Both the position numbers and the translations under genes were made by a program. The notes under the pieces were generated by a model. It ran no database searches, was not told where the DNA came from, and was given only the letters and a program-made list of their open reading frames with translations. DNA of 64,000 nucleotides, from contig JAVYIG010002760.1 in assembly GCA_035222895.1 (NCBI GenBank), forward strand, positions 124,001 through 188,000, read 5' to 3'. Within the stretch, counting starts at the first letter, position 1, and each line of letters begins with the position of its first letter. Shown here one piece after another: positions 1-13,700 of the stretch. The stretch is from Strongylocentrotus droebachiensis (taxonomy: Eukaryota > Echinodermata > Echinoidea > Camarodonta > Strongylocentrotidae).

Positions 1-329
1 TAATCTTGCTGACCAACAACACAGAGTGTGCTTGAAAATCGTTACAAATTTAAACTGTGGAAGGCTGACAAGTATGAAATCTCTTCATAATGTATATAAC
101 GCAAGACAAAATGATAAAAAGTAGACAAATAAAATGAAAAGCTTCTGGATAATAAGTGTAATGAATATGAAAGTTATATTTCGGAAACATCACTTTATTC
201 GATAAAGCGAAAACAAATTGATCGAAATAGGCTAGTGAAAAGTTATTGCACTTTTATTTACAAAGTTCGTATGGCAATAAGAGGCGTATTTTCACCAAAC
301 TTCTTTTGCGGTATAAGATTTCATTCTTG

Positions 330-1215
330 TAATGTTTCACTATCATTATCCTCTTCTTCTTCTTCATCACTCTTCTTCTTCTCCTCCTCGGCATCTTGTC
401 ATCATCATCGTCGTCCATTTTTATAATTTCGATTGTAATGTTTCACCATCATTATCCTCTTCTTCTTATTCTTCATTGCTCTTCTTCTTCTTCTCCTTCT
501 TCTTCGTCGCTTTTCTTCTTCTCCTCCTCGGCATCTTGTCATCATCGTCATCGTCATCCATTGTTATCATTTCGATTGCTTTGTTTCACCGTCATTATCC
601 TCTTCCTCTTCTTCTTCTTTATCACTCTTCTTCTTCTCCTCCTCGGCATCTTGTCATCATCATCGTCGTCCATTTTTATAATTTCGATTGTAATATTTCA
701 CCATCATTATCCTCTTCTTCTTATTCTTCATTGCTCTTCTTCTTCTTCTTTGCTTTTCTTCTCCTCCTCCTCGGCATCTTGTCATCATCACCATCGTTTT
801 CCATGTTTATAATGTTTCACCATCATTATCCTCTTCTTATTCTTCTTCATTGCTCCTCTTCTTCTTCTTCTTCATCTTCTTCGTCGCTTTTCTTCTTCTC
901 CTTCTCGGCATCTTGTCATCATCATCATCATCATCATCATCGTCATCCATGTTTATACTTGTTCACTATCATTATCCTCTTCTTCATCGCTCTTCCTCTT
1001 CTTTTTCTTCTTCTTCTTCTCCTTCCTCTTCTCCATCGCGCTTCTTCATCTCCTCCTCGGCATCCTTTCACCATCGTCTTCATCGTCCATTTTTATCATT
1101 TCGATTGCAATGTCATTCTTCTTCTCTTTCGCTCTTTCTCCTCTTCTTCTTCTTCCTCTCATCCTCGGCATCTTATCACCAACGTCATCGTCGTCTATTT
1201 TTATCGGTTCGATCC
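330..1215 (+). repeat. Minisatellite, about 7 copies of a 110-150 bp CTT/CAT-rich unit
   Basis: The anchor GGCATCTTGTCATCATC recurs near 390, 530, 645, 772, 907, 1059 and 1167 (the last two diverged). Between anchors are CTT runs of varying length and TTTCACCATCATTATCC. Unit length varies mainly by trinucleotide gain and loss. Confidence 0.9.
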
Positions 1216-1369
1216 CCCAACATCTTTTGATCTTCCTCTTTTTTCCCTACGATTATTGTGGGGAAAATGTGAGTGTCGATGAGATGAAAAAGGAGAAACG
1301 ATATAGATTAGAAGGCTATAGATAGATGAATAGAGTCGTGTATAATATACAGATATCGAGAGTTGAAGA

Positions 1370-1482
1370 AAGTGAGAGAGAAAGGCGGAGAGGGGGAGAG
1401 AGAGAGAGCAAGCGAAAGAGAGAGAGAGAGAGAGAGATAGAGAGAGAGGGGGAAAAGGGGGTGCAAGAGAAAGAGAGAGAAG
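1370..1482 (+). repeat. GA-rich microsatellite
   Basis: Imperfect AG dinucleotide tract with interruptions. Confidence 0.9.
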
Positions 1483-1976
1483 ATTAATGTTCATACTACA
1501 TTGTAATAACTACACAGATTGGCATCTAATGTCCAACAAAAATTGTGCAAGAAATTGAAACAGAGTATTGTTTTGTTCTAATACACTGGCTGTTCGTTTT
1601 GAATGAGTCATATTACCAACATTGGCTTCGTATAATACATACCCGTGACTTTCAAATGTTCGAGTTCATTTAGCAATCTCGAAGAGGTGAAAAAGACGCG
1701 TGTCAATTGTGAATTAAAATGGGAACATTTCAAACGGCGTCGAAACATGAACCTACGGTATTAAATTATCAGCTTCGAGCAACATGCGCTATTTTGGGAT
1801 CAAGACATGTAATTGTGCTACCTCTCTCAGTTTAATTATTATGCACATGTTAATGATAGCTTTCAGCCTTCTTCCATAATCAACCTCTTTTCGGTTCACG
1901 CAGTCATCTCCGACAGTGCAACAAAACCAACCCATCCCCACTCTCACCACTCCCCCTCCCCCTCGATAGGATCAAC

Positions 1977-1979
<3 letters not shown>

Positions 1980-2030
<51 letters not shown>

Positions 2031-2036
2031 ACTCCC
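1980..2036 (+). repeat. (CT)n microsatellite
   Basis: Over 20 uninterrupted CT units, followed by CT-rich sequence. Confidence 0.95.
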
Positions 2037-2879
2037 TTCTCTTTCAATATTCACCTCTTATCTCTATTCCTATATTGTCCACTTCTTGGGTTCCATTTTT
2101 TTTTTTTTTTTTAGTAGTATTTCATTCTCAAAAAGAACATTTAATTTTCCACTCTTTTTTTAGTAGTTTCTCAAGTCTCTCAAGTGATTCAACACATCAA
2201 TAAAAAAAGTCAAGCAAAGTGTCTTGAATGTTTCAAATTTAGTGAACTTCTGACATATACTTTTATGACATATCTGAATATCTTGAATATCTTGAACATC
2301 ATATGGAAATCATCTCTCTTACATATTTTTCCACAAAATAAAAAACAATATTAATCAACAGATAAACAAGTACAGGCACATCATTTTATCTTCTTATCTT
2401 TGTGTGGCATAGCTTACAGACAAAATGAGAAGATGCTGAATAGAGTCTGAAATAGATAGACTACCTCTATAACTTACTAGATAGCAAAACGGGTTAGTCT
2501 ACATCATTCCAGACTTGTTTTCACTCACTTACAAACGATGGGCCGATAACATCTACAAAAGTCTGGCTAGCTCTCCTGCACAAGGCAGAAATAGAAAGCA
2601 AATTCTATCGTGTCATTTTGTTTGTTTTCAGTCCTTATTATCTAATCTTCTTCTCTTTTTTAAAGTTCAAAAACGTATTTACAGTCAGTGATAAAGTACA
2701 ATTGAAAACAACTCAATAGCTTCATGTCTGTTTAAGTTGGAAGTGCATGCATATTGACAAAAGGAAAAGGAGAAAATAAAGATGGACGCATCTGTATTTG
2801 CATCAAATACTTCTGTGATTCCCCATGGATTTTTATAAGATCAATTCTAAATAATCAACAAATACATGTAAATCTACCA

Positions 2880-2900
2880 TCCCCCCCCCCCCCCCCCCCG
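2880..2900 (+). repeat. Poly(C) tract
   Basis: About 19 C in a row. Similar C runs occur near 18940-18960, 19078-19092, 29347-29372 and 42938-42952. Confidence 0.9.
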
Positions 2901-3229
2901 TCCCCTTTCCATGCAAAGAGCAAGACTGAGAGTGACTCGCATTGAAAGCACAAAAACTTGCAGGTATGTCAAGTAATAGATAATTTAACAACAAAATGAG
3001 TTGCCCCTTATTATGTTTTTTCTCCATGCTTTTCTTTCCTTTTTCCTTTCTTTCTTCCTCTTTTCCACCTTCTTTTTCTTATCCCTGCTTTTGGTGATCA
3101 ACTGCATGGTTCACAAGGAAAACTGTTCCATTACCGTTTCTGAAAATGAGTTGCTTCATGAAAGTGCATACAAAATGGCAAATTCAGTTTGGCATATCGC
3201 AGATAAAACATCAATGCGTGCAGATGATA

Positions 3230-3400
3230 GGGGTTAGAGAGTAAGAGAGAGTGGGTGACAGAGAAAGACAGATAAGAGAGACAAAGAGAGAGAGAAAGAG
3301 ACAAAGAGAGAGAGAGAGAGAGACAAAGAGAGAAAGAGAGAGAGAAAGAGAGAGAAACAGAGACTAGGAGAGACAGAGAGAGTAATGGGGGAGTAATGGG
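3230..3400 (+). repeat. GA-rich microsatellite
   Basis: Imperfect GAGA/GACAAAGA tract. Confidence 0.9.
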
Positions 3401-4178
3401 GGATAAATGGAAGAGGAAAGTGAAAGTGACGCAGACTAAATTTACAACAGTGATTACCTCATCAATTGCTTAATTCAACTTTTTATCTCATAAAACACAA
3501 GGCGAGTATCACAGGGGCCTTTGTGCACTGTGTTTCTCACCAGAGTGGCCCAACACTGAATAATTGCAATTTGCAAGGCTTTTATGTCACATAATTAATG
3601 AAAGTTTCTGTGTTTTTACAGGGAAATAAATACATGTCAAAGAGAATACTGCCATAAAGGTTTTGATACAAGAAATTAATGTACACAGTTCCTACTTCTG
3701 AGGCAAAAAGTAATATAAAAACGAAAATAATGGAATGTCTCTAAAACATTAAACTATTTCCAACAGGGAAATAATAATTTGCTGTCTAACATTTGTCATG
3801 GAAACATAAACTGTGCGTATTTTTGGTCTGTTACTTCAGAATGTATTGTTTTCTAGGAACCCCTGTAAATGCTTCCATGTAATGATGTAGTGTGTCATTC
3901 CTGCTAGAAACAAAAATATTGTTTTTCTTCGTAAATTCTGGACAGATATTGAAATGGAATAATTCCAGTAACACAATCATAAAGACTTTCAAATAATCAA
4001 CCTGAAGACAATTTGAATACCCTCTTGTAATGCCTTTAGATGTCATTTTCGTTTCTATTTTGTATTAAAATTTACTGGATTCTATACATATTCATTGTAC
4101 ATTTTGGATATTGTAACATTTGCATGTTTTTAGTTGTAAAATTACCATACTTCAGCCATCCGACTGAAAAGATATATT

Positions 4179-4184
4179 TTTAAT
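4179..4184 (-). terminator. Possible UIMC1 poly(A) signal
   Basis: ATTAAA on the minus strand, about 130 nt past the stop. It is a common variant poly(A) hexamer; no cleavage site or GU-rich element was judged convincing. Confidence 0.25.
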
Positions 4185-4315
4185 AAAATGTGAAGTCTTC
4201 AGATAATTAAACATTTTACTGTAATGTTCAGTTCAGTTCGCTCATTTTAAAAGGCAATGCACGAGGCTATTGAAATCGTCTCAGATTAATGTTTTCAAAG
4301 TTTCAGTGATTGTAT

Positions 4316-4758
4316 CTATTTTCTTGATTTGCCACCCCTACCCCACTTCTTACCAGACTTCCACTTCCCCTTCCCCTTGCCCTTCCCCCTCCCTCGCCCC
4401 GACCCTTTACCCCCTGCCCCCCTACCAGTGAATTTCCTTGGACTCTTCTCCCTTCCCGATGTGTTGAATTGATTCTTGAAGTCAATCAAACAAGGAGGGT
4501 TCTGCTTCAGGCTTTTGAAGGCCTTGATAGGGGAGTCGCTGAAAGGAACGGTGGAGGGATCTCGACGGACTCTGTCATCCCCATCGCTGTCGTCATCGAT
4601 GTCGTAGTTGTCGTCGTCATCGTCTGAGTCCACAAGGAACTCGTCAAGGGCACTAGGTGAGTTCGGACCGCTCCTCTCCTCCTCCTCGTCAGAGGAAATG
4701 TCTCTCTTTCTTTTAGATCTAAGTTGAGACGTCGAAGTGGCTTCACCCCTTTTTTTAG
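4316..4758 (-). CDS. UIMC1: UIMC1 coding exon 13, C-terminal box and stop
   Basis: Last coding exon, acceptor tcctttatag, stop TAA at 4318-4316. After an acidic run (DSDDDDDNYDIDDD) it has SDSPIKAFKSL and CLIDFKNQF (about 1365-1389). These match the extreme C-terminal box of vertebrate RAP80 (ESPVKSF and CLVDFKKQ). It ends in a Gly/Lys/Arg tail longer than the human GRGRRRKF end. Confidence 0.95.
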
Positions 4759-7700
4759 CTATAAAGGAACAAGAATATAATGAGATCACATTAAAATATT
4801 TATTCGTGGATAGACAATATTTCATAAAAAGTTAAGTATATTAAATTGCTGGTATCCCAAGAATATAATGGACTTTCAATCACCTAGACACTCAACTTTG
4901 TTGGGCACTGGCAGTTAAAATATGGCTTTGTCATTGTTTACAACTATTTTAAGGACAACAGTCGCCATTTCCATATATATTATCTACATTAAAAATTAAT
5001 TAAGATTGGCAGTAGCTCACAAAGGAAGTGTTGTAACGATATAAAAATAACTGTATTGCTCCTTGTCTGATATCAGATAAACTTGGCTTTACAAAATGCA
5101 TAGACGCTATTAATTCTTTGTAAAGTTTAATGCTTTAATCAAATTTAGGACTGAGGTACTTCCATTACAAATTTTGAAATACGTGAACTATAAACTCAAA
5201 CATCCCTTTCCCAAACTCAACTGCTGATATTCGAAAATGATGACAACAAAACAATAATAAAACAAACGTGGGCCAATCATGGACAACAATCCAATGAAAA
5301 CCCGCAAACATGTTCAAACTGTCATGCACTTCTGAACCAATTAGCAGGCACCAAGATGAACTCAATTTGGTAGAGAACACAAAAACAAACTAGATGGAGT
5401 TACGACTTCCTGCATTCGAAAATGATGTCTCCGCCATAGAGCGATTTCACAAACCAAAACAGAAGCAATTCTTAAATTTCAAGTTAGATTGTAATCCATT
5501 AAAAGGTTCTTAGAATACCGTGATTACAACCTATTTTCATATACATGTATGACCCTTTAATCTTTGACCTCATGACCCTAAAATCATATCAGTTCATTGG
5601 CTCTGCAAGATATTCACATGTCCTGAGTTTGATAGTAATCCATTTGTAGGTTCTAATGATAATGCGTTCACAAGCTATTTTTGCATACATAATGAGCCCA
5701 AAACATTTGACTTTTGACCTCATGACCCAAAACTCTAATTAGTTCATTGGCTCTGCAAGATACATACATGACCCAAGTTTGGTGGGAATCCATCAATCGG
5801 TTCTTGAGATAACGCAATCACAAGCTATTTCTGCATACATAATGAGCCTCATGACCTTTGACCTTGTGACCCCAAAATCTAATCAGTTCATCGGCTCTGC
5901 AAGATACATACATAGCCCAAGTTTGGTGGGAATCCATCGATCGGTTCTTGAGATAATGCGATCATGAGCTATTTTTGCACACAGTAGAGCCTCATGACCT
6001 TTGACCTTAGACCTTGTGACCCAAGATTCTAACCAGTTCATTGGCTCTGCAAGAAACATACATGAGCATAAAAACAAATGAACAAGAGACTGATGGTGTT
6101 CTTTCGTGGAAGGCATGCATGACACAGAACAACAGTCAACATGCAAACACAAGACAACTGTACACCAGAACCAATCTAACCATTGGGTGTCGTTTATCCC
6201 CCCTGACCTAGCATCTCTTTAAGTCCGGCTCTCGGCATCATCTCCTTCTAACGCACCTCTGGTTCCTTGTGCTGCTGCTGCGTTCCCACTCCTTGAACGT
6301 GACACCACTCCCGTCGACGATCCCTCTGTGGCGGCGGTGGACAAAATCTGCCTTCTGGTTGATGATGTGGAGGTGCTCACAGCACTGGGGATTGCATCAC
6401 TATTTTCGCTACCAACGGCAACAGACTGTCTGGTGTTTTTGGATGGCGAGCTGGTTGATTCCACCTGGGAGTTGTTGGAGGCGTCCATACGGTCCAGCTC
6501 GTTCTGCACATGCGCTTGGTAGAGAGACTTGGAGATGAACTTGTTGCAGATGAAGCATTTCTCGACTTCTCCCGGTTCATCATCGTCATCACTGTCTGCC
6601 GCATGACTGGAGGTACTGTAACAGATACAGGGAAGAAAGATAGGTCAATTCAATTCAATTCAAAACATTTCCAAATTCCAACATCAATTAAAACACTGTG
6701 AAAAACTAGATGGAATTTGACTGCGCGCAGTCGAAAATGATGCCTCCTTCATAGAGCAATTTTACAAACCGACGGAACATATTTCAAGTGGTTCTTGACA
6801 TATCATGACAAGTCCTATACATGTAGTCTGAATTTTTCAAGTTGACCTCTATGACCTTTGACATACATGTACTCCAAAATCTAATCTGATCGTTTTCCTA
6901 TGGTGATATATATACTATCCTTAAGTTTGAAGTTTAAAATCTCAAATGGTTCTTGAGATATCGCGATAACGAGCTGAAGACATGGAATTTCATAAGTTGA
7001 CCTCTGTGACCCTTGACCTGTGACCTACGTGCTCCAAAATCTAATCAGATTGTCTTCCTATGGTGATACATACATGTACTATCATCAAGTTTGGAGTTTA
7101 AATCATGATAACAATCTCAATGTATGGAATTTCATAAGTTGACCTCTGTGACCCTTGACCTTTGACCTACGTGCTCCAAAATCTAATCAGATTGTCTTCC
7201 TATGGTGATACACACTATCATTAAGTTTGAAGTTTAAATCTCCAGTGGTTTTTGAGATATTATGATATGGTGATACTTACTATCATTAAGTTTGAAGTGA
7301 AAATTCTCCAGTGGTTCTTGAGATATCGCGATAACGATCTCAATGTATGGAATTTCATAAGTTGACCTCTGTGACCCTTGACCTTTGACCTACGTCCTCC
7401 AAAATCTAATCAGATTGTCTTCCTATGGTGATACACACTATCATTAAGTTTGAAGTTTAAATCTCCAGTGGTTCTTGAGATATTATGATAACAATATCAA
7501 TGTATGGAATTTCATAAGTTGACCTCTGTGACCCTTGACCTTTGACCTACGTGCTCCAAAATCTAATCAGATCGTCTTCCTATGGTGATACATACCGTCC
7601 TTGTTTTCACGAAGTGACGGTAGTGAGGAAAATCGTAACGCAAAGTGAATGCAATTTTTTTTCACTACCGTCACTTCGTGAAAACAGCGACGATACTATC

Positions 7701-10700
7701 CTTAAGTTTGAAGTTTTTACATCTCCAGTGGTTCTTGAGATATCATGATAACAATCTCAATGTATGGAATTTCATAAGTTGACCTCTATGACCCTTGACC
7801 TTTGACCTACGTGCTCCAAAATGTAATCAGATTGTTTTCCTATAGTGATACACACTATCACTAAGTTTGAAGTTTAAATCTCCAGTGGTTCTTGAGATAT
7901 CATGATAACAATCTCAATGTATGGAATTTCATAAGTTGACCTCTGTGACCCTTGACCTTTGACATACGTGCTCCAAAATCTAATCAGATCGTCTTCCTAT
8001 GGTGATACATACTATCCTTAAGTTTGAAGTTTAAATCTCAAATGGTTCTTGAGATATCGCGCTAACAAACTCAATACAAGGAATTTCATAAGTTGACCTC
8101 TGTGACCTGTGACCTTTGACCTACGTACTCCAAAATCTAATCAGATCGTCTTCCTATGGTGATAAATACTATTCCCGAGTCTTAAGTTTAAATCTTAAAT
8201 GATTCTCGAGATATTGTGATAACGGTCAAACGGGACGGACGTACGGACGTACGGACGGACGTACGGACGTACGGACAACCCGAAAACATGATGCCTCCGG
8301 CACCACCTTCGGTGGCAGAGGCATAAAAACAGTGAAGTGGCAATAAAAACATCATAATACCATGACATTTCAAACGAACAATTAAGAAGATAAAAAACAA
8401 ACAAGTATAGCATTCAATGAGAAACAAGGTGAAGAAAGGGGAAAAGTAGACTGTATAATACATAATTCAGTATTGACAGACTACATAAAAAAAGTGGATA
8501 ATTGAAAAATGGTGAACACAATTAAAGCCAGGTTTGTGGCTCGTTAGAGCGTGACCACTTCCTAGATTGATGATCAGACAGGAACAAAAAGAGACGGGAT
8601 TCCGTAGAAGGCGAATCGGACTGCCTGGAGGAACTGGCTAAATGTCAAGGAAGGGTTCTACATACATCCAGTAATTGATTTAAAACATCACTCATGACTG
8701 TAACAGAGAATTTCATTTAATGATGAAAACGAGGCTAATATTTTAGAGTGGTTAGCACTGGGTTCGATGACAGTTCATCACAAGTTTCAGAGCTGGTGAA
8801 TCCTAAATAAAGGTTTGTCAGAATTACAGGACTTCACGAAATTACTCAGAAATTTGATATATCAACATTTAAAGCAATTAATTTGTATTTTGTTTAAATA
8901 GTGATAATGAATTTCATTCCCTAACCTAAACAACAACAAAAAATTACTACAGTCAAACCTGTCTATAGCGACCGCCCAAGGGAAACACAAAAAGTGGCCT
9001 TTGTAGACAGGTTCCGTTAGTTCATGATTCAATGAGAAACCATTTTCAAGGGAAACGACAAATGTGACCTTTGTAGACAGGTGGTCACCAAAGCAGGTTC
9101 GACTGTACCATCCACTTACGTTTTAGATTGCCATTTACCCCTCTTGGGTGCGGGATGGTTGCGATCTGGTTGCTTTGAGGATGACGATGAGGAGGGGCCA
9201 GGAGCGGTGACCTTGATCTTATTTTGGCGCACCATGTTCATCACGACGTTATCAAAATGGCTCATACTACCCACGCTGGATGTGGGGCTGTCGCTGGTGT
9301 TCTCAGAGCTAGGGAATGTCCGTTTTCTGTTGGGAAGAATGTGGCCGAGGTGAGTCGGGATACCATGACAAAGTTTTAAGAGAATAAAATGGCCCTACAA
9401 CCCAACTGCAACCCTAACTATAGATCTGTCATGAAAGGAATTTTTTCCAGACGAGAAAAGAATTCTTTTGTTTAAGAACTGGCATGTAGTATGTCATTTA
9501 GAGGTACGGTAGTCAAGCTTATGATGTATTATTGCATAAATTAGCATTTATGACACAGTGTCAATCTAGTTTTTGTTATTGCATGTTTCTGGCTGCCTAT
9601 TGAATGTTTCCTTTTGTTAATTGTTATCCAGGAACCTGTTGGTATAGTAATAGAAATATCTTGCATACCTTGAATGTTTGGATGTTAAGGACCCGGGCAA
9701 GGCAAGTGTATAAAGGGAGGTTGCTGAGGAAAACTCAGGAGAACCCTTTAAGTTAGTGCTAGGGTGCAGATGTTATGCACAAGCTAGATTTTATTTAGTA
9801 AGGCAGCAGAAACATTTTCTTCTGAAAGATCTCCACGTCGAGGTGAGATGCGAGCCCAAGCTGCCATTTTTTTAAATTAAAATATTGGACCCTCGTCAAT
9901 AAGGAGCTCGGCCTGTCTGCACGTTATCCGTGGTCAAGAAGCAGGAAGTCAGCGAGAGACACATTACAGAACTGAGCTGCCAAGGCGACGGCGCTGTTTA
10001 CCAAGTCTAGAGACTGGCCAAGCGACCCGGAGCTGTGAGTGACTCACCAGATAGAAGCTACCTTGTTTTAAAGATTTGTACTTGTAAATTGCTTATGTTC
10101 TGTTGATCTTGAACGCCACGATTTGAAGGCTATACAACGCTATACAATTGTGTTCTGTTGTGGTTTATGATAAGATAGCAGTTTAAATAATTTTTAAAAA
10201 GTCACTCACGTGACAATATCTTCGAAAAAATAAAAACCTGAAGCAATTGTAACCAGAGCAAATGTCTGATCACCAACAAAATCAGATTTTAATGATGTCA
10301 CTTCCCAAAAGATGTTACTCGATATCAAACCCTGGAATGTTGCAGGAATACCGCAGACAGCTAACCATTACATAAGCTCACATCATGTACTGTCTGCTGA
10401 GAGCTCAAATACTGTTGACTCCTTCTTGTTCAACATTAAAGGTAATACAAAGTTCTGGTATTATTTCAACAGGATTGGATTATAAAATTTAAAATTTGCA
10501 TTACCATTGTGAAACCTTGTGTTAGAATAAGCAACTTTGAAAAAATTGGGCTCTAAAACGCTAAGGATTTTGGGAAATAAAAATATCAAATTTGTTGGTG
10601 CTCCTAATAAATTTCAAATAGCGCCTACGGCCGTACAATGGTAGCTGCGACCATGAAAATCTTGGAATATGCAGTTCTGATATATAATTTTTAAACGGGA

Positions 10701-13700
10701 CTATAGAAAAACGGTTGATTTTAGTCAAGGAACATTATTTTGAAGCTAAAGTAATATCAATCTTGAGAGTGAGCTATACAACATAAAGAGGTATTATTCA
10801 CAATTTCATCACTTTAGACTCGATTTCAACCGCGACAACGATAATTGAATATTGTGGGATTATACATGCTTCTGATAAGTTCATTTGAACCAAAATCATG
10901 ACCCCATACCAAAACTTGTATTACCTTTAACTTAACATCCTTCTAGCTCTCAGCGCACATTATCATGTCTATGCCTATGTTGTATGTAACACCAATGGGA
11001 AACAAATTTCTGTATTATTGCGGGCGAAAAAACTTGAAACTTTCAATTCGACCATTCCAGACACCCACCTGACATTCTGTTTCCTTGCAGGTCTCTTAGC
11101 CTCCTGTGCTTCTCCTGAGACTATCACATCATCATCGTCATCGCCGTCATTCTCTCCCTCATCCTCCGATGACGTCCTGTCCAGCATCTCCATCCGGGCT
11201 ACTATTCTGTCTCGAGGACTAGGGGGTCTGGGAGTGGGAGCAGGTCTAGGTCTTCGTACAGGCTCTGGCCTTGCCGGTTCTAATGTTGGAAATATGACAT
11301 TACAATCAAATTTAAAATGGTGCCTCACAGTTTGAAGTTGCTCAAGCGTGGGTATATAGAGGGCAGCACACAGACGTACACACAGGAGCGTAATACCTAT
11401 TGGCTCAGTGTTATGTAGTGATCGGGAGTGATTGCCAAGTTGCCTACTTCACAAACAACTATTTATCCACGCATGGACATCTTTAATACAAAGACTGCAT
11501 TTCTTAAAGGACTGTCTGTCAATTGGCATATTGAGTACCCTACCACAATGGTAATTAGTGTAGCTCCTGTCGAAAGACAGAAAAAAAGGGAGGGGGGGCG
11601 GGCAAAATTGTAGAACAGAGATTAAAGGAAAGACAGAGGAGAAAAGGAATGGGTAAACAAGACAATAGGACCCTCTCCCACACCCCTCCCCTATTCAGTT
11701 GTCTTGTAATTTCACATTTTATCCATCTGGAAGGACCCCCCCCCCCCCCACACACCCCTCTAAGAGATAGGGGCCCCCTCAATGGCTTTTAGGAAGCCTA
11801 CACAAACTGCTAGATATAGAATGTCTTAAAAACTGCTAGATATAGAATGTCTTCAAAACTGTAAACTCGTAAAAGCAAATGCTACAACAGTGTTGATAGT
11901 AAGCAACTTTTAGTAATAAGTGAAAGCCATTCGCTACACGTAAAGAAGGCCAAGAGAATCTTGCTTTGACAGGGAAAATTGTGGGAAGAAGGAGTAGGGG
12001 AACAAGGAGGATACTTTGGATGGACAGTCTGCACAAATTGTTGGAAGAGAGAGGAATGAAAGAACTGGGAGTAGTACTAATACAGAAGGCTAGGAGCCGA
12101 GGGTTGCGGAACAGCATTATCGCCAAAGTCAAACGATATGGCACTTCGAGAGAGAGAGAGAGGTACCTGCTTTTTCCACTTAGGTGCCAAAACATGGATT
12201 GGTCGGTCGGAAATCTTTTTTTTATTTAAAAAAAAAATATTTTTTACTCCCTCTTAGGGCTGATATTTCTCAGTTTTGATTGCTTTAACACATTTTTTTT
12301 CTAAAAAACTGTAAAAAAAAAAAAACTTTTTTAAAAAGCCGACCTTAGATTTATACAAAATATGGGTCAGTCTCAAAGGGCAATACAACATTTTTTGTTA
12401 GGACTAAGTGAAAGGCATTCGCTTCATACCTGCATTTTCGACTGGACCATTGCATTCTGCAGCATGGACCTCTATGATCGTCATGGCAAAGGTCACTCCA
12501 CACAGAGGACACTGGACACCATCTGCTTCCACTTCATCCCCACCGCCACCCTCGAGGACTTCTTCTTCCTCTGCTTGGTTATCTTCATCTCGCCTGGCTG
12601 GTTCCACATTCTCCCTCAGGTCTTCATCACTTGGCCCACCTCCTTCGTCTAGGATGTTGTCGTCCATCTCGGCAATGGGGGAATCTGTTCCGATGCTCAC
12701 AGCTGCTTCATTGGAGTTCTGGCAGGATACAACAATATTTAAAGGCATCAGTTTAACATTGTTAAATCTGAGATGCATGGCTCTACGTGTTATCAGTGTC
12801 TGTGATATGGTGTATTATTGAAGCCCTAAAACAATTGCGCTTCAAAATGATCATGAAGTGACTTAAAAAAGTAAAAATCTTTGAGTGACCTATTTTACCA
12901 TACTCATTTTCCCCATTAGACTGTAGTGTTATAAAAAACATTAGAAAAACAAAAAATGAAATTTTGATTTTCAATCATAAATATCTTGAGAATCAGACAG
13001 GTGATAGGCTTGTAGAAGTCATGGGATTCCTGACTGACCTAAAAGTTTATAATTATGATTGCAGCATGAGCTACATGTGTTGTAAATGCAAGATTTTGTT
13101 TCAGAAGCTGAGGCAATGTTACCGAGTCACTTTAACAAATGGAACTCCATGTAACAACCCTTCATATCATATTCCTTATTCTGCTCTCTGTAAGTGCTCT
13201 GTTTTCATGACTCCACAAAATCAATTTAGCAGTGTAAGCTTTCCAGAAAGAAAAAAAAATGGATCCTGACAACCTCTCTCTCAGGTTTGTCTTATCTAAA
13301 AAAAAAAACTAGTCATTAATGAAATACAACAAAATATTTCATGTGACCACGGGAGTTCAACACACAACACTTGGAGAGAAGAGGTCCATACATTTGTTTT
13401 TAAATATTATGAAAACAGTCCATTGACCGAACTGCACCAGATGACTTGAAATGAAACACACAATTGCCTTTACCGAGACAAATCTTGAAAAAAACTGCAC
13501 AAACAGTAATAACTTACCTGTGTTTCAGCTTCCTGATCAGCCTGATTGTCATTATGCTCATCCTCTTTCCTCGATTCATTTTCACCTCTGTTTTTATAAT
13601 TTCTTGGCGTTAAACGGTCAACAACGTCTCTTCCACTATTGTCTACAGCACCATTGATTTGATTACGTTTATGACTGGAGCTGTTTTCTTGAGCAACAGT

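Larger units (their letters stand above)
1..4315. other. Region beyond the UIMC1 3' end, repeats only
   Basis: Apart from the minisatellite and GA/CT tracts listed separately, this 4.3 kb is AT-rich with no convincing coding sequence. The open frames at 235-2163 arise from CTT/CAT or CT repeats. The UIMC1 3' UTR must occupy part of it next to 4315, length unknown. Confidence 0.7.

Noticed and set aside
330-1215. Possible CRISPR-like array
   Set aside because: The material between anchors is trinucleotide repeat, not unique spacer.
332-1282. 316-codon open frame rich in Ser, Phe, His and Leu
   Set aside because: It is a translation of the CTT/CAT minisatellite. Two other frames are equally open and there is no domain or splice context.
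9700-10100. Moderately GC-rich stretch in a UIMC1 intron as a possible exon
   Set aside because: No frame with good splice sites that fits the phase between exons 11 and 10, which already join correctly.
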